A DNA stretch of 64,000 nt. Origin: Shinella sumterensis (GTDB lineage Bacteria > Pseudomonadota > Alphaproteobacteria > Rhizobiales > Rhizobiaceae). Numbering within the stretch: position 1 is the stretch's first letter; every line of letters starts with the position of its first letter. The notes under the pieces are model-generated. The model made no database searches, was not told the origin of the DNA, and worked only from the letters and a program-made list of their open reading frames with translations. Below, piece after piece: positions 13,665 through 21,947 of this stretch. The position numbers and the translations under genes were made by a program. Location of the stretch: NCBI RefSeq assembly GCF_004514425.2, contig NZ_MYFN02000012.1, positions 1-64,000 of the forward strand. Direction: 5' to 3'.

Positions 13665-14745
13665 AATCGAACCCCTCGAAGTCCATGAACTCGGCGCCGA
13701 CGGCGGAACCCTGCGCCTCGATGGCGCTGAACAGCTCGCCGACATCGCCGACGAAGGTGACCCCGGTATGTTCATAGACATACCGCGCCAGGCGCACCGC
13801 CGCCCATGGCCGCATCAGGCCGAGGGTCAGGATCGTCACGATGACGTTCGAGATGGCGATCCAGATGTAGCGCCCGCGCGACATGTCGCTCAGCAGCCTG
13901 TGCCGGCCATCGAATGTCGTCGCCGACCAGACGATGTTGCGCACGGCGGCCCGATAGAACAGCCCGACCACACCGAACAGGACGAAGAAGGCGATGTAGA
14001 CGACGAGGATGACGTAGTGCCAGATGGAGAAGGTCATCTGGCCGGCGATGGCCGATCCCGCGATCGCATCGACAACCGCTTCGAAGTTCAGGGCGACGAA
14101 GCTCCCGACGACGGCAAGGACAGCCACAGCGACACCGGCCGACATCAGCCACGCCTTGAACAGCGGGCCGAGCTTGGGATCCGTGTCGAAAGCCTTGCCG
14201 CCGTAACGCAGGTTGGCGCCGACATAGCGCGCCACCCAGCGGCTGGCGAGCGGCGTGAGGATACCGAGCGTGAGCGTGGCGATCACACTACCGAGAATAA
14301 AGGCCTTGAAGGCACCACCCGGGCCGCCGACGAAATCGAAGCGCACGTTGCGGTAGCTCGTCACCCGCGCGCTGAAGCGCAGGCCTCTGGCGACCAGCCA
14401 CGGCAGCGCGATGAGAAAGGCGATGGCCGGCAACAGGGCCAGAAACGGGTTCAAAATGCTGACGAGGTTGAGCACGGCGATCGCGCCGACCACGATCAGG
14501 CGGCCGATAAGGATCTGCAGGCCACGCGCGTGGTATTCGAAGGAACGGCCGAGCAGCACGGTGTTGCCGTAGAAGTAACGATTGCGCCGAACCTTCGCCC
14601 AGGCCGAATAGATGCCGAGGGTCAGGATCGTCAGGAGGACGTTGATGATCCAGATACCGAAATATTCCGAAGCCCTGCCGGTAAACCCGATGCGATGAAA
14701 CGCGCCTGCCGTGGCGGCGGGCGGCGCAGTGTCTGCCGATGCCAT
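13654..14745 (-). CDS. YjgN family (DUF898) polytopic membrane protein
   Basis: A 363-residue protein with about eight hydrophobic segments. The DUF898 hallmark, a strand-rich start (FTGRASEYFGIWIINVLLTILTLGIY) followed by SAWAKVRRNRYFYGNT, occurs again in modified form near the C-terminus (YIWIAISNVIVTILTLGLMRPWAAVRLARYVYEHT). It therefore looks like an internal duplication. Function is unknown. It overlaps the downstream M48 protease gene, implying translational coupling and a joint role, perhaps as membrane partner of the protease. Confidence 0.85.
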   Translation of the reverse strand: MASADTAPPAATAGAFHRIGFTGRASEYFGIWIINVLLTILTLGIYSAWAKVRRNRYFYGNTVLLGRSFEYHARGLQILIGRLIVVGAIAVLNLVSILNPFLALLPAIAFLIALPWLVARGLRFSARVTSYRNVRFDFVGGPGGAFKAFILGSVIATLTLGILTPLASRWVARYVGANLRYGGKAFDTDPKLGPLFKAWLMSAGVAVAVLAVVGSFVALNFEAVVDAIAGSAIAGQMTFSIWHYVILVVYIAFFVLFGVVGLFYRAAVRNIVWSATTFDGRHRLLSDMSRGRYIWIAISNVIVTILTLGLMRPWAAVRLARYVYEHTGVTFVGDVGELFSAIEAQGSAVGAEFMDFEGFDFGF

Positions 14746-14835
14746 ATCCTGTCCCTTCCGAAAGGCATGATCACGGGGGTAACGGGCCTGGCTTGCGCCC
14801 TATTCTTCGCAAAGCACAAAAAAGCGGCAACGCAA

Positions 14836-14859
14836 AAGGGCTCCCGCGAGGGAGCCCTT
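14836..14859 (-). terminator. Terminator of mmsA
   Basis: AAGGGCTCCC-GCGA-GGGAGCCCTT, perfect 10-base arms, followed on the minus strand by TTGCGTTGCCGC. 20 bases after the mmsA stop. Confidence 0.75.
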
Positions 14860-14878
14860 CATCGTCAATCCGGGTGGA

Positions 14879-16375
14879 TCACTTCATCGTCGGCATGACG
14901 AACTCGGCGCCGTCCTTGATGCCCGACGGCCAGCGGCTCGTCACGGTCTTGGTGCGGGTCCAGAACTTGATGGAGTCCGTACCGTGCTGGTTCAGGTCGC
15001 CGAAGGACGACGACTTCCAGCCGCCGAAGGAGTGATAGGCCAGCGGAACCGGGATCGGAACGTTGACGCCGACCATGCCGATATTGATGCGGCTGGCGAA
15101 GTCGCGGGCCGCATCACCGTCGCGGGTATAGATCGCGACGCCGTTGCCGTATTCGTGCTTCATCGGCAGGTCGAGGGCTTCTTCGTAGTTCTTGGCGCGA
15201 ACGACGGAGAGAACCGGGCCGAAGATTTCGGTCTTGTAGATCTCCATGTCCGGCGTGACGTTGTCGAACAGGCAGCCGCCGACGAAGTAGCCGTCTTCAT
15301 AGCCCTGCAGCTTGAAGCCGCGGCCGTCGACCACGAGCTTGGCGCCTTCCTCGACGCCCTTGTCGATAAGACCGAGGATACGCGTCTGGGCTTCCTTGGT
15401 CACGACCGGGCCCATATCGGCCTTCTCGTCGGTATAGGGGCCGATGCGCAGGCTCTCGACCATGGGCGTCAGCTTGGCGATCAGGCGGTTGGCGGTTTCC
15501 TCGCCGACGGGAACGGCAACCGAAATCGCCATGCAGCGTTCGCCGGCCGAGCCGTAGCCGGCGCCCATCAGGGCGTTGGCGGCCTGGTCGAGATCGGCGT
15601 CCGGCATGATGATCATGTGGTTCTTCGCGCCGCCGAAGCACTGCGCGCGCTTGCCGTTTGCGGCGGCCGTGCCATAGACATAGCGGGCGATCGGCGTGGA
15701 GCCGACGAAGGAGACGGCGGCGATATCCGGATGCGCCAGGATGCCGTCGACCGCACCCTTGTCGCCGTTGACGACGTTGAGGATGCCGGCCGGCAGACCG
15801 GCTTCGATCATCAGTTCGGCAAGGCGAATCGGCAGCGACGGGTCGCGCTCGGAGGGCTTCAGGATGAAGGCGTTGCCGCAGGCGATGGCCGGCGCGAACA
15901 TCCACATCGGGATCATGCCGGGGAAGTTGAACGGCGTGATGCCCGCGCCGATGCCGACCGGCTGGCGGATCGAATACATGTCGATGTTGGGGCCGGCGCC
16001 TTCGGTGAACTCGCTCTTGGAAAGGTGCGGGATGCCGATGACGAATTCGCAGACTTCCAGGCCGCGGATGACGTCGCCCTTGCTGTCCTCGACCGTCTTG
16101 CCATGCTCCTTGGAGATCAGCACGGCCAGCTCGTCCATGTGCTTGTTCAGGAGTTCGACGAACTTCATGAAGACGCGTGCGCGGCGCTGCGGGTTGGTGG
16201 CCGCCCACTTGGGCTGCGCGGCCTTCGCGCTGTCGACGGCGGCCTGGAGTTCCGCATCGCTGGCGAGCGCGACCTGCGCCTGCACTTCGCCGGTTGCGGG
16301 GTTGTAGACATTGGCGGTGCGGCCGCTGGTGCCGGGCACCTGCTTGCCGTCGATAAAGTGGCCGATCTGGTACAT
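14879..16375 (-). CDS. mmsA: CoA-acylating methylmalonate-semialdehyde dehydrogenase
   Basis: A 498-residue aldehyde dehydrogenase converting methylmalonate or malonate semialdehyde with CoA and NAD+ to propionyl-CoA or acetyl-CoA, in valine, beta-alanine or inositol breakdown (also called IolA). Catalytic Cys281 lies in AGERCMAIS, as in MmsA/IolA, and TPFNFPGMIPMWMFAPAIACGN is a family signature. The start MYQIGHFIDG at 16375 fits the family; GGAGGACTCCCC lies upstream. It is divergent from a LysR regulator with a shared palindromic operator. No other valine or inositol genes are nearby, so the pathway is not decided by context. Confidence 0.92.
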   Translation of the reverse strand: MYQIGHFIDGKQVPGTSGRTANVYNPATGEVQAQVALASDAELQAAVDSAKAAQPKWAATNPQRRARVFMKFVELLNKHMDELAVLISKEHGKTVEDSKGDVIRGLEVCEFVIGIPHLSKSEFTEGAGPNIDMYSIRQPVGIGAGITPFNFPGMIPMWMFAPAIACGNAFILKPSERDPSLPIRLAELMIEAGLPAGILNVVNGDKGAVDGILAHPDIAAVSFVGSTPIARYVYGTAAANGKRAQCFGGAKNHMIIMPDADLDQAANALMGAGYGSAGERCMAISVAVPVGEETANRLIAKLTPMVESLRIGPYTDEKADMGPVVTKEAQTRILGLIDKGVEEGAKLVVDGRGFKLQGYEDGYFVGGCLFDNVTPDMEIYKTEIFGPVLSVVRAKNYEEALDLPMKHEYGNGVAIYTRDGDAARDFASRINIGMVGVNVPIPVPLAYHSFGGWKSSSFGDLNQHGTDSIKFWTRTKTVTSRWPSGIKDGAEFVMPTMK

Positions 16376-16410
16376 GGGGAGTCCTCCGTTGTTATAGAGG
16401 GATGATCGCA

Positions 16411-16467
16411 CTTCAATTTGCACAACACAATCGCCTGAGATAAGGAACCGTTGTGCAAGAATTGAAG
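16411..16467. promoter_or_regulatory. Large inverted repeat, likely LysR operator for mmsA and its regulator
   Basis: TTGCACAAC (16418-16426) is repeated inverted as GTTGTGCAA (16450-16458) after 23 bases. The symmetry continues outward as CTTCAAT at 16411-16417 and ATTGAAG at 16461-16467, with a 2-base offset. It sits in the 103-base gap between divergent mmsA and the LysR gene, where LysR regulators bind. Confidence 0.65.
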
Positions 16468-16478
16468 TCGGAGGCCGC

Positions 16479-17360
16479 ATGAACTGGGATGACGTGCGCA
16501 TGTTCCTGGCGGTGGCCCGCACCGGCCAGATCCTCGCGGCCTCACGGCGGCTCGGCGTCAATCACGCCACCCTCAGCCGGCGCGTCAGCGCGCTGGAAGA
16601 GGCGTTGAAGACCCGCCTTCTCATCCGCCGCACCAATGGCTGCGACCTGACAGCGGAGGGCGAGACGTTCCTGCGGGCCGCCGAGCGGATGGAAACGGAA
16701 ATGCTGGCGGCGCAGGCAAGTATCGGCCGCATCGATACCGCCGTCGCCGGGACCGTGCGCGTCGGCGCGCCGGACGGTTTCGGCGTCTCCTTCCTCGCGC
16801 CGCGCCTCGGCAAGCTGACGGCGCGGCACCCGGAACTGAAGATCCAGCTTGTGCCGGTTCCCCGCTCCTTCTCGCTGTCACAGCGCGAGGCGGATATCGC
16901 AATCACGCTCGAACGGCCCGAGCAGGGCCGCCTCGTCTCCTCGAAACTCACGGACTACACGCTCGGCCTCTACGCCTCGCGCGATTACCTTGCGGAGAAC
17001 GGAACGCCGGAAACGGTGGACGAGCTGAAGGCGCATCGGCGCGTGGGCTATGTGGAGGATCTGATCTTCACCGCGTCGCTCAATTTCACCGGCGAGATCA
17101 TGCGCAGCTGGGATGCGGGCTTCGAGATTTCGAGCGCCACGGGCCAGACGGAAGCCGTGCGCTCGGGGGCCGGCATCGGCATCCTGCACGACTACATTGC
17201 CCGGCAACACGACGAGCTCGTGCGCGTCCTTCCGGCCAACACCATCCGCCGCGCCTACTGGACCACCTGGCACGAAAGCGCGCGCGACCTCGCCCGCGTG
17301 CGCACCGTCGCCGAATTCCTTCAGGAACTCGTGCGGCAGGAGCACGATATCTTTCTTTGA
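16479..17360 (+). CDS. LysR family transcriptional regulator, probable regulator of mmsA
   Basis: A 293-residue LysR protein. The N-terminal HTH is at about 1-60 (MNWDDVRMFLAVARTGQILAASRRLGVNHATLSRRVSALE), a subtype in which NWDD replaces the more common start. The C-terminal effector domain contains GTVRVGAPDGFG. GGAGG precedes the ATG. It is divergent from mmsA with a long palindrome between, the classic arrangement for a LysR activator/repressor and its target. Effector unknown, perhaps a pathway intermediate. Confidence 0.87.
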   Translation: MNWDDVRMFLAVARTGQILAASRRLGVNHATLSRRVSALEEALKTRLLIRRTNGCDLTAEGETFLRAAERMETEMLAAQASIGRIDTAVAGTVRVGAPDGFGVSFLAPRLGKLTARHPELKIQLVPVPRSFSLSQREADIAITLERPEQGRLVSSKLTDYTLGLYASRDYLAENGTPETVDELKAHRRVGYVEDLIFTASLNFTGEIMRSWDAGFEISSATGQTEAVRSGAGIGILHDYIARQHDELVRVLPANTIRRAYWTTWHESARDLARVRTVAEFLQELVRQEHDIFL

Positions 17361-17445
17361 CGAAACTGGACCGGTGGGAAATTGCGAAAGTCAGAGCGCA
17401 GCCGCCGACGACGAACCTGTCTTGATTTTCAATACTGGAGAAGAA

Positions 17446-17522
17446 TGGTACGGTTGAGTGGAGTTGAACCACTGACCTCAGGTGCCACAAACCTGCGCTC
17501 TAACCAACTGAGCTACAACCGC
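17446..17522 (-). tRNA. tRNA-His (GTG), lacking G-1
   Basis: The minus strand folds into a full cloverleaf. Acceptor GCGGTTG pairs with CAACCGT, with a G1-U72 wobble. The D arm is GCTC/GAGC, the anticodon stem CAGGT/ACCTG with loop TTGTGGC (anticodon GTG), and the T arm AGTGG-TTCAACT-CCACT. The discriminator is A73 and CCA is encoded. Normal tRNA-His has G-1 opposite C73; here the base before G1 is T and position 73 is A. This loss of G-1 is known for a clade of alphaproteobacteria including Rhizobiales. Confidence 0.96.
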
Positions 17523-17604
17523 ACACGGCGCGTCCTGCGCGCTTGGTGCGTCACATACGGGCAGCCGCACCTTTTTTCAAGCCTTTTTTACCGGCATCAA
17601 ACGA

Positions 17605-17632
17605 AAATGACCGGGCGATGGCCCGGTCATTT
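17605..17632 (-). terminator. Terminator of the phasin gene
   Basis: AAATGACCGGGC-GATG-GCCCGGTCATTT, perfect 12-base arms and flanking T run on the minus strand (TTTTCG), 36 bases after the phasin stop. Confidence 0.82.
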
Positions 17633-17667
17633 CAAACCCTGCGGGCAGAAGCCTCGCGATGTGCGGT

Positions 17668-18117
17668 TCAGACGGCCTTGAAGGACTTCATGGCCTTTTC
17701 GGCAGCCGACTTGCCGGGAGCGGCGACCCGTTCGGCAACCTTCCTGGAGGTTTCCTGAAGGGTCTTGGCCTGCTCGACGGCGACTTCGGCCTGCTTGCGA
17801 AGGAAGGCGGTCTGCAGTTCGAACAGTTCCGCGACGGACTTCACGCCGAGCAGGGCTTCCATGTGCGACAGCGAGTTTTCGGCATTGGTGCGAAGCGCAT
17901 CGATGGCCTTGAGGCCGAGTTCGACGGAGCCGGCCTGCGCGCTCTCAAGCGTCGATTCGACGGTCTTGGTGGCGTCTTCGGCGGCTTCCTTCATCTTGGC
18001 ATAGGCTTCCTTCGTCTGCGCGGCGCCCTTTTCGGCGAAATCGCGGAAGCTTTCGGAAAACTTGCTCGGGTCGATGGATGCGATGGAGAATACGTCTTCG
18101 ATCTTCTTGGTCGCCAT
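17668..18117 (-). CDS. phaP: Phasin (PHB granule-associated protein)
   Basis: A 149-residue, mostly helical amphipathic protein of the Phasin_2 family. It has the N-terminal segment FSIASIDPSKFSESFRDFAEKG, the heptad-rich AKMKEAAEDATKTVESTL, and the C-terminal Ala/Lys-rich tail (APGKSAAEKAMKSFKAV). Phasins coat polyhydroxybutyrate granules and control their size. The start MATKK at 18117 has AAGGAG upstream; an extension to 18228 would have no phasin character. Two TGC-N3-GCA palindromes upstream fit control by a PhaR/AniA-type repressor. Acetoacetyl-CoA synthetase, used when PHB is consumed, lies 6 kb away. Confidence 0.88.
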   Translation of the reverse strand: MATKKIEDVFSIASIDPSKFSESFRDFAEKGAAQTKEAYAKMKEAAEDATKTVESTLESAQAGSVELGLKAIDALRTNAENSLSHMEALLGVKSVAELFELQTAFLRKQAEVAVEQAKTLQETSRKVAERVAAPGKSAAEKAMKSFKAV

Positions 18118-18192
18118 TGTCTGCGCTCCTTGGATGTGGCCCTCTTCAGAGGCGCCATGTTTCGAGTGAGCTTGATATAGGCGATTTCCTTT

Positions 18193-18223
18193 TGCATTGC
18201 AACATAATTGTGCATCGCACAAT
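18193..18223. promoter_or_regulatory. Paired TGC-N3-GCA palindromes upstream of the phasin gene
   Basis: TGCATTGCA (18193-18201) and TGCATCGCA (18211-18219); the second lies inside a longer perfect palindrome, ATTGTGC-ATC-GCACAAT (18207-18223). PhaR-type regulators of PHB synthesis recognise TGC-N3-GCA-like sites. They lie 76-106 bases upstream of the phaP start. Confidence 0.5.
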
Positions 18224-18360
18224 AACACCCGGTGTCGTTAACCCTTTCTCCTGAAAGCGCGGGGCTGCGGGCCGCCGAAGCTGGACCCTTTGCCGCCTGG
18301 CCGCTATTAATAAAGCGTTAATGGAAAGCCGGGGTGCCGGATCGAGATTCAGGCCTGAAC

Positions 18361-21300
18361 ATGTCCGCAAAACAGTATCCCTTTATCGACGTCGCCGTCC
18401 ATGAACGGGTGCGCCTGCCGTTCGCACGCGGCGAGGCCGTCGTGCTGTTTTCGCAGGACCTGGACCGCGTGCTCTGGTCGAACGGCCGCGGCGCCACGCT
18501 TTTCGGCCATGACAATGTCTACGATCTCCTCGATGCCGGGCCTGAGCGTACCGATGTCGCCTTCCGCCAGCTCATCGCCACCGGCCGCCAGGTCCGCACG
18601 CCTGGCGAACGGCGCACGCTGCTCATGCGCATCGGCAGCGGCTTCCGCAGTGCGACCGTGACCGCGACCGTCGAAGGGATCACGCTGCGTCCGGGCGAAA
18701 ACGCCATCCTGTTCAGCGCGCCGGTTTCCGACACCAGGCAGAGCGCGGCGGACGCCGCCGCGGCGATGATCGCCGGTCTGGACGATCCGGACACCCATAT
18801 GGCCGTGCTCGACGGTGACGGCGCCGTCATTGCGGCCTCGGAAAAATTCGAGGCCCTGGCGATCAGCCCGGAGACGCGCCGGACCCTGGTGGAGGCCACC
18901 GGCCGCAGCGCCGACCATCTCGTCAAGCGCCCTATCGCCACGGGGCGCGGCCATCTTCCCGCCGCCATCGGCCGCATCTCCAGCGACCCGGCGCTGCACC
19001 TGCTGTTTGCCGTCGAAACGATCCTCGGCCATCTCGATCCCGATGAGGCCGACGCCGAACCGCACGCGGACGTAACGGACAGCGCAGCTGTCGAACCCGC
19101 TCAGGAAGAAGCGCCCGCCGACCTCGTCACCGAGGACGTTCCGGAGCAGCCTTTCGCTGACGAGGACGATCGTCCTTCGAATGAGCCTCTTCCCGAAGCC
19201 GCAATCGTTGCGCTTGAAAATACGGAAGCCGTCACGGCTGAACCCGTGATCGAAGAAACACCGGCAGAGACGGCGGACGAGCAACCGGCCGCGCTCGAAG
19301 GCGATGACCCATCGGCCTCGGACGTCGATCCCTCGGGTTTTGTCTTCAACCGGCAGGGCCGTCCCGTCCGCTTCGTTTGGAAGATCGATGCCGAAGGCCG
19401 GTTCAGCGAGATCTCGGAGGAATTCGCCGCCGCCGTCGGCCCGCGCGCCGCTGGCATTTCCGGCGAACGCTTCAGCGATGTGGCCGCCCGGTTCGATCTC
19501 GATCCGGATGGCAAGATCGGCGACCTTCTGCGCCGCCGCGACACCTGGTCGGGCAAGACGATCCTCTGGCCGGTCGAAGGCACCAACCTCGTGGTGCCGG
19601 TCGATCTGGCCGCGCTGCCGACCTATTCGCGCAACCGCGAATTCGACGGCTTCCGGGGTTTCGGCATCGTGCGGATCGCCGATGCGGTGGCCGATCCCCA
19701 TGCGCGCGGCCTCACGCTTGCGACCGTCACCACGCCCACCGAACAGGACGCGCTGGTGGAAGAGGTCCTGACGGAAGAAACCGGGGCACTGCTGGAAAAG
19801 GCGGCGGACGAACTGGACGCGGACAGCGATCCCGCGCCGGCGGAAGATACGCAGCCCCCTACCGAAATCACGCCTGAAGCCAGCGAGGAGGTTGACGTCG
19901 CCTCTGCCACCGCACCGGAACCGACGCCCGAGGGCGAGGATGCGTTCCGCGGCGAACGTCCGGCGCTTCGCCTGGTCGAGACACCGGCCCGGCGCCATTC
20001 CGACAAGGTCGTGCAGTTCGAAAGCCGCCGCATGCGTGGCGGTCTTCTCGATGGCCTCTCCACCGGCGAGCAGGCCGCGTTCCGCGAGATCGCCCGCCAG
20101 CTCGGCGAGACCTTCGGCAAACGCAAGCCGGAAGACCGCCCGACGGACCATGCGTCGCCGGATGCGACGGACGACGTTCTCGCGGACCGTGAGGACACGG
20201 CCGGCATCGACGAGACAGCCGAGGCCGCCCTCGCCGCCGAAAACGAGACGGAAATGCCCGGCCTCGAAGTCGGTCCGCATGCCGACGACATGCTGCATGA
20301 GGAGCCAGCGAGCGAGCGCAGCGGCTTCGCCCCCTCGCGCCGGCAGATGGACTATGGCCTGACCGCCGCCGTGGTGGATGCCCTTCCCGTTGCCCTGCTT
20401 GTGCATGTCGGCGACCGGCTTATCCATGCCAATCCCGAATTCTTCCGCCTGACCGGCTATGCCGATCTCGGCGATCTGGAAGCCTCCGGCGGCATCGATA
20501 TCCTGCTTGCGGGCCGGGACGAGGAGGCCGAGCACCATGACGGCGCGATGATGCTGCGCCACGCCGATGGGGAAAGCACCAGCACCGTTCGCGCGCGTCT
20601 CCAGTCCATCCGCTGGGAGGATGGCACCGCGCTGATGCTGGCGCTGACGCCGATACAGGAAAAGCCGGTGCTCTCGCTTGTCGAGACCGCGCCGGCACCT
20701 TCGGACACCGAAGCCAGGACTGAGGAACAGGCCGCCGTATCCGCCTTGCGCGTCGAGGTCAGCGAGCTTCGCTCCATCCTGGAAACGGCAACCGACGGCG
20801 TGGTGGTCGTCGGCCAGGACGGCGATATCCGCTCCATGAACCGCTCGGCCAGCGCGCTCTTCAATTATGACGAGGACGAAACGCGCGGTCGGCCCTTCGC
20901 CATGCTGTTTGCCCATGAGAGCCAGAAGGCGGTGCTCGATTATCTCACCGGCCTTTCCGGCCATGGCGTTGCCAGCGTGCTGAATGACGGGCGCGAGGTC
21001 ATCGGCCGCGAGGCGTCCGGCGGGTTCATTCCGCTGTTCATGACCATGGGGCGCCTCTCCTCCTCTGCCGGCTTCTGCGCCGTGATCCGCGACATCACCC
21101 AGTGGAAGCGCACGGAAGAGGAGCTGCGCAACGCCAAGCGCGCCGCCGAGACCGCGAACGCCCACAAGAGCGATTTCCTCGCGCGCGTCAGCCACGAGAT
21201 CCGCACGCCGCTCAACGCCATCATCGGCTTTTCCGACATGATGGCGACGGAGCGCTTCGGGCCGATCGGCCATCCGCGCTACATCGAATATGCCAACGAC

Positions 21301-21864
21301 ATCGGCCGCTCCGGCCGCCATGTGCTCGATATCGTCAACGACCTGCTCGACATTTCCAAGATCGAAGCGGGCGAGATGGAGATGGAGTTCACCGCCGTCG
21401 GCCTCAACGAGACGATCTCGGAGGCCGTGGCGCTCGTGCAGCCGCAGGCCAATGCCCAGCGCGTCATCATCCGCACATCGCTGTCCACCAACGTGCCGCA
21501 GATCGTCGCGGACCTGCGCTCGATCAAGCAGATCGCGCTCAATATCCTGTCGAATGCCATCCGCTTCACGCCGTCAGGCGGACAGATCGTCGTTTCGACG
21601 GCCTATGAGGCGAACGGAAGCGTGGTACTGCGCATTCGCGATACCGGCGTGGGCATGACGCGCAGCGAACTGGAGCAGGCGATGAAGCCGTTCCGGCAGG
21701 TGACGACGGGCGCGCGCAAGCGCGGCGACGGCACCGGGCTCGGCCTGCCTTTGACCAAGGCGATGGTGGATGCCAACCGGGCGAACTTCGCCATCAACTC
21801 CACCCCGAACGAAGGCACGCTGGTCGAGGTGATCTTTCCCTCGCCGCGTGTGTTGGCAGACTGA
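18361..21864 (+). CDS. cbrA: CbrA, PdhS-family PAS sensor histidine kinase
   Basis: A 1167-residue cytoplasmic kinase. It has an N-terminal region with PAS-like folds (about 1-220), Glu/Ala/Asp-rich linkers (about 225-325, 460-535, 585-655), PAS domains near 670-720 and 800-900, then HisKA with His945 in RVSHEIRTPLNAIIGFSDMM and a HATPase with LNILSNAIRFT, RDTGVGMT and GDGTGLGLP. The HisKA continuation ERFGPIGHPRYIEYANDIGRS is typical of the PdhS/DivJ/PleC group. In S. meliloti CbrA controls DivK phosphorylation, cell division and succinoglycan. Start at 18361 preferred; a GTG at 18334 is possible. No membrane segment is seen. Confidence 0.87.
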   Translation: MSAKQYPFIDVAVHERVRLPFARGEAVVLFSQDLDRVLWSNGRGATLFGHDNVYDLLDAGPERTDVAFRQLIATGRQVRTPGERRTLLMRIGSGFRSATVTATVEGITLRPGENAILFSAPVSDTRQSAADAAAAMIAGLDDPDTHMAVLDGDGAVIAASEKFEALAISPETRRTLVEATGRSADHLVKRPIATGRGHLPAAIGRISSDPALHLLFAVETILGHLDPDEADAEPHADVTDSAAVEPAQEEAPADLVTEDVPEQPFADEDDRPSNEPLPEAAIVALENTEAVTAEPVIEETPAETADEQPAALEGDDPSASDVDPSGFVFNRQGRPVRFVWKIDAEGRFSEISEEFAAAVGPRAAGISGERFSDVAARFDLDPDGKIGDLLRRRDTWSGKTILWPVEGTNLVVPVDLAALPTYSRNREFDGFRGFGIVRIADAVADPHARGLTLATVTTPTEQDALVEEVLTEETGALLEKAADELDADSDPAPAEDTQPPTEITPEASEEVDVASATAPEPTPEGEDAFRGERPALRLVETPARRHSDKVVQFESRRMRGGLLDGLSTGEQAAFREIARQLGETFGKRKPEDRPTDHASPDATDDVLADREDTAGIDETAEAALAAENETEMPGLEVGPHADDMLHEEPASERSGFAPSRRQMDYGLTAAVVDALPVALLVHVGDRLIHANPEFFRLTGYADLGDLEASGGIDILLAGRDEEAEHHDGAMMLRHADGESTSTVRARLQSIRWEDGTALMLALTPIQEKPVLSLVETAPAPSDTEARTEEQAAVSALRVEVSELRSILETATDGVVVVGQDGDIRSMNRSASALFNYDEDETRGRPFAMLFAHESQKAVLDYLTGLSGHGVASVLNDGREVIGREASGGFIPLFMTMGRLSSSAGFCAVIRDITQWKRTEEELRNAKRAAETANAHKSDFLARVSHEIRTPLNAIIGFSDMMATERFGPIGHPRYIEYANDIGRSGRHVLDIVNDLLDISKIEAGEMEMEFTAVGLNETISEAVALVQPQANAQRVIIRTSLSTNVPQIVADLRSIKQIALNILSNAIRFTPSGGQIVVSTAYEANGSVVLRIRDTGVGMTRSELEQAMKPFRQVTTGARKRGDGTGLGLPLTKAMVDANRANFAINSTPNEGTLVEVIFPSPRVLAD

Positions 21865-21947
21865 CCGGATTGGTCTAGACCGGCACAAACGCCTTTCGGC
21901 TCATCCGCGATGTTTTTCGGGACGGGCCGTATCGTCGAGGGAACGCA

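Noticed and set aside
13408-14898. 496-codon plus-strand frame opposite the DUF898/M48 genes
   Set aside because: His/Asp/Arg-rich shadow translation without any domain; real genes lie on the minus strand.
18349-21321. 990-codon minus-strand frame opposite cbrA
   Set aside because: Arg/Gly-rich shadow; cbrA has complete kinase motifs on the plus strand.
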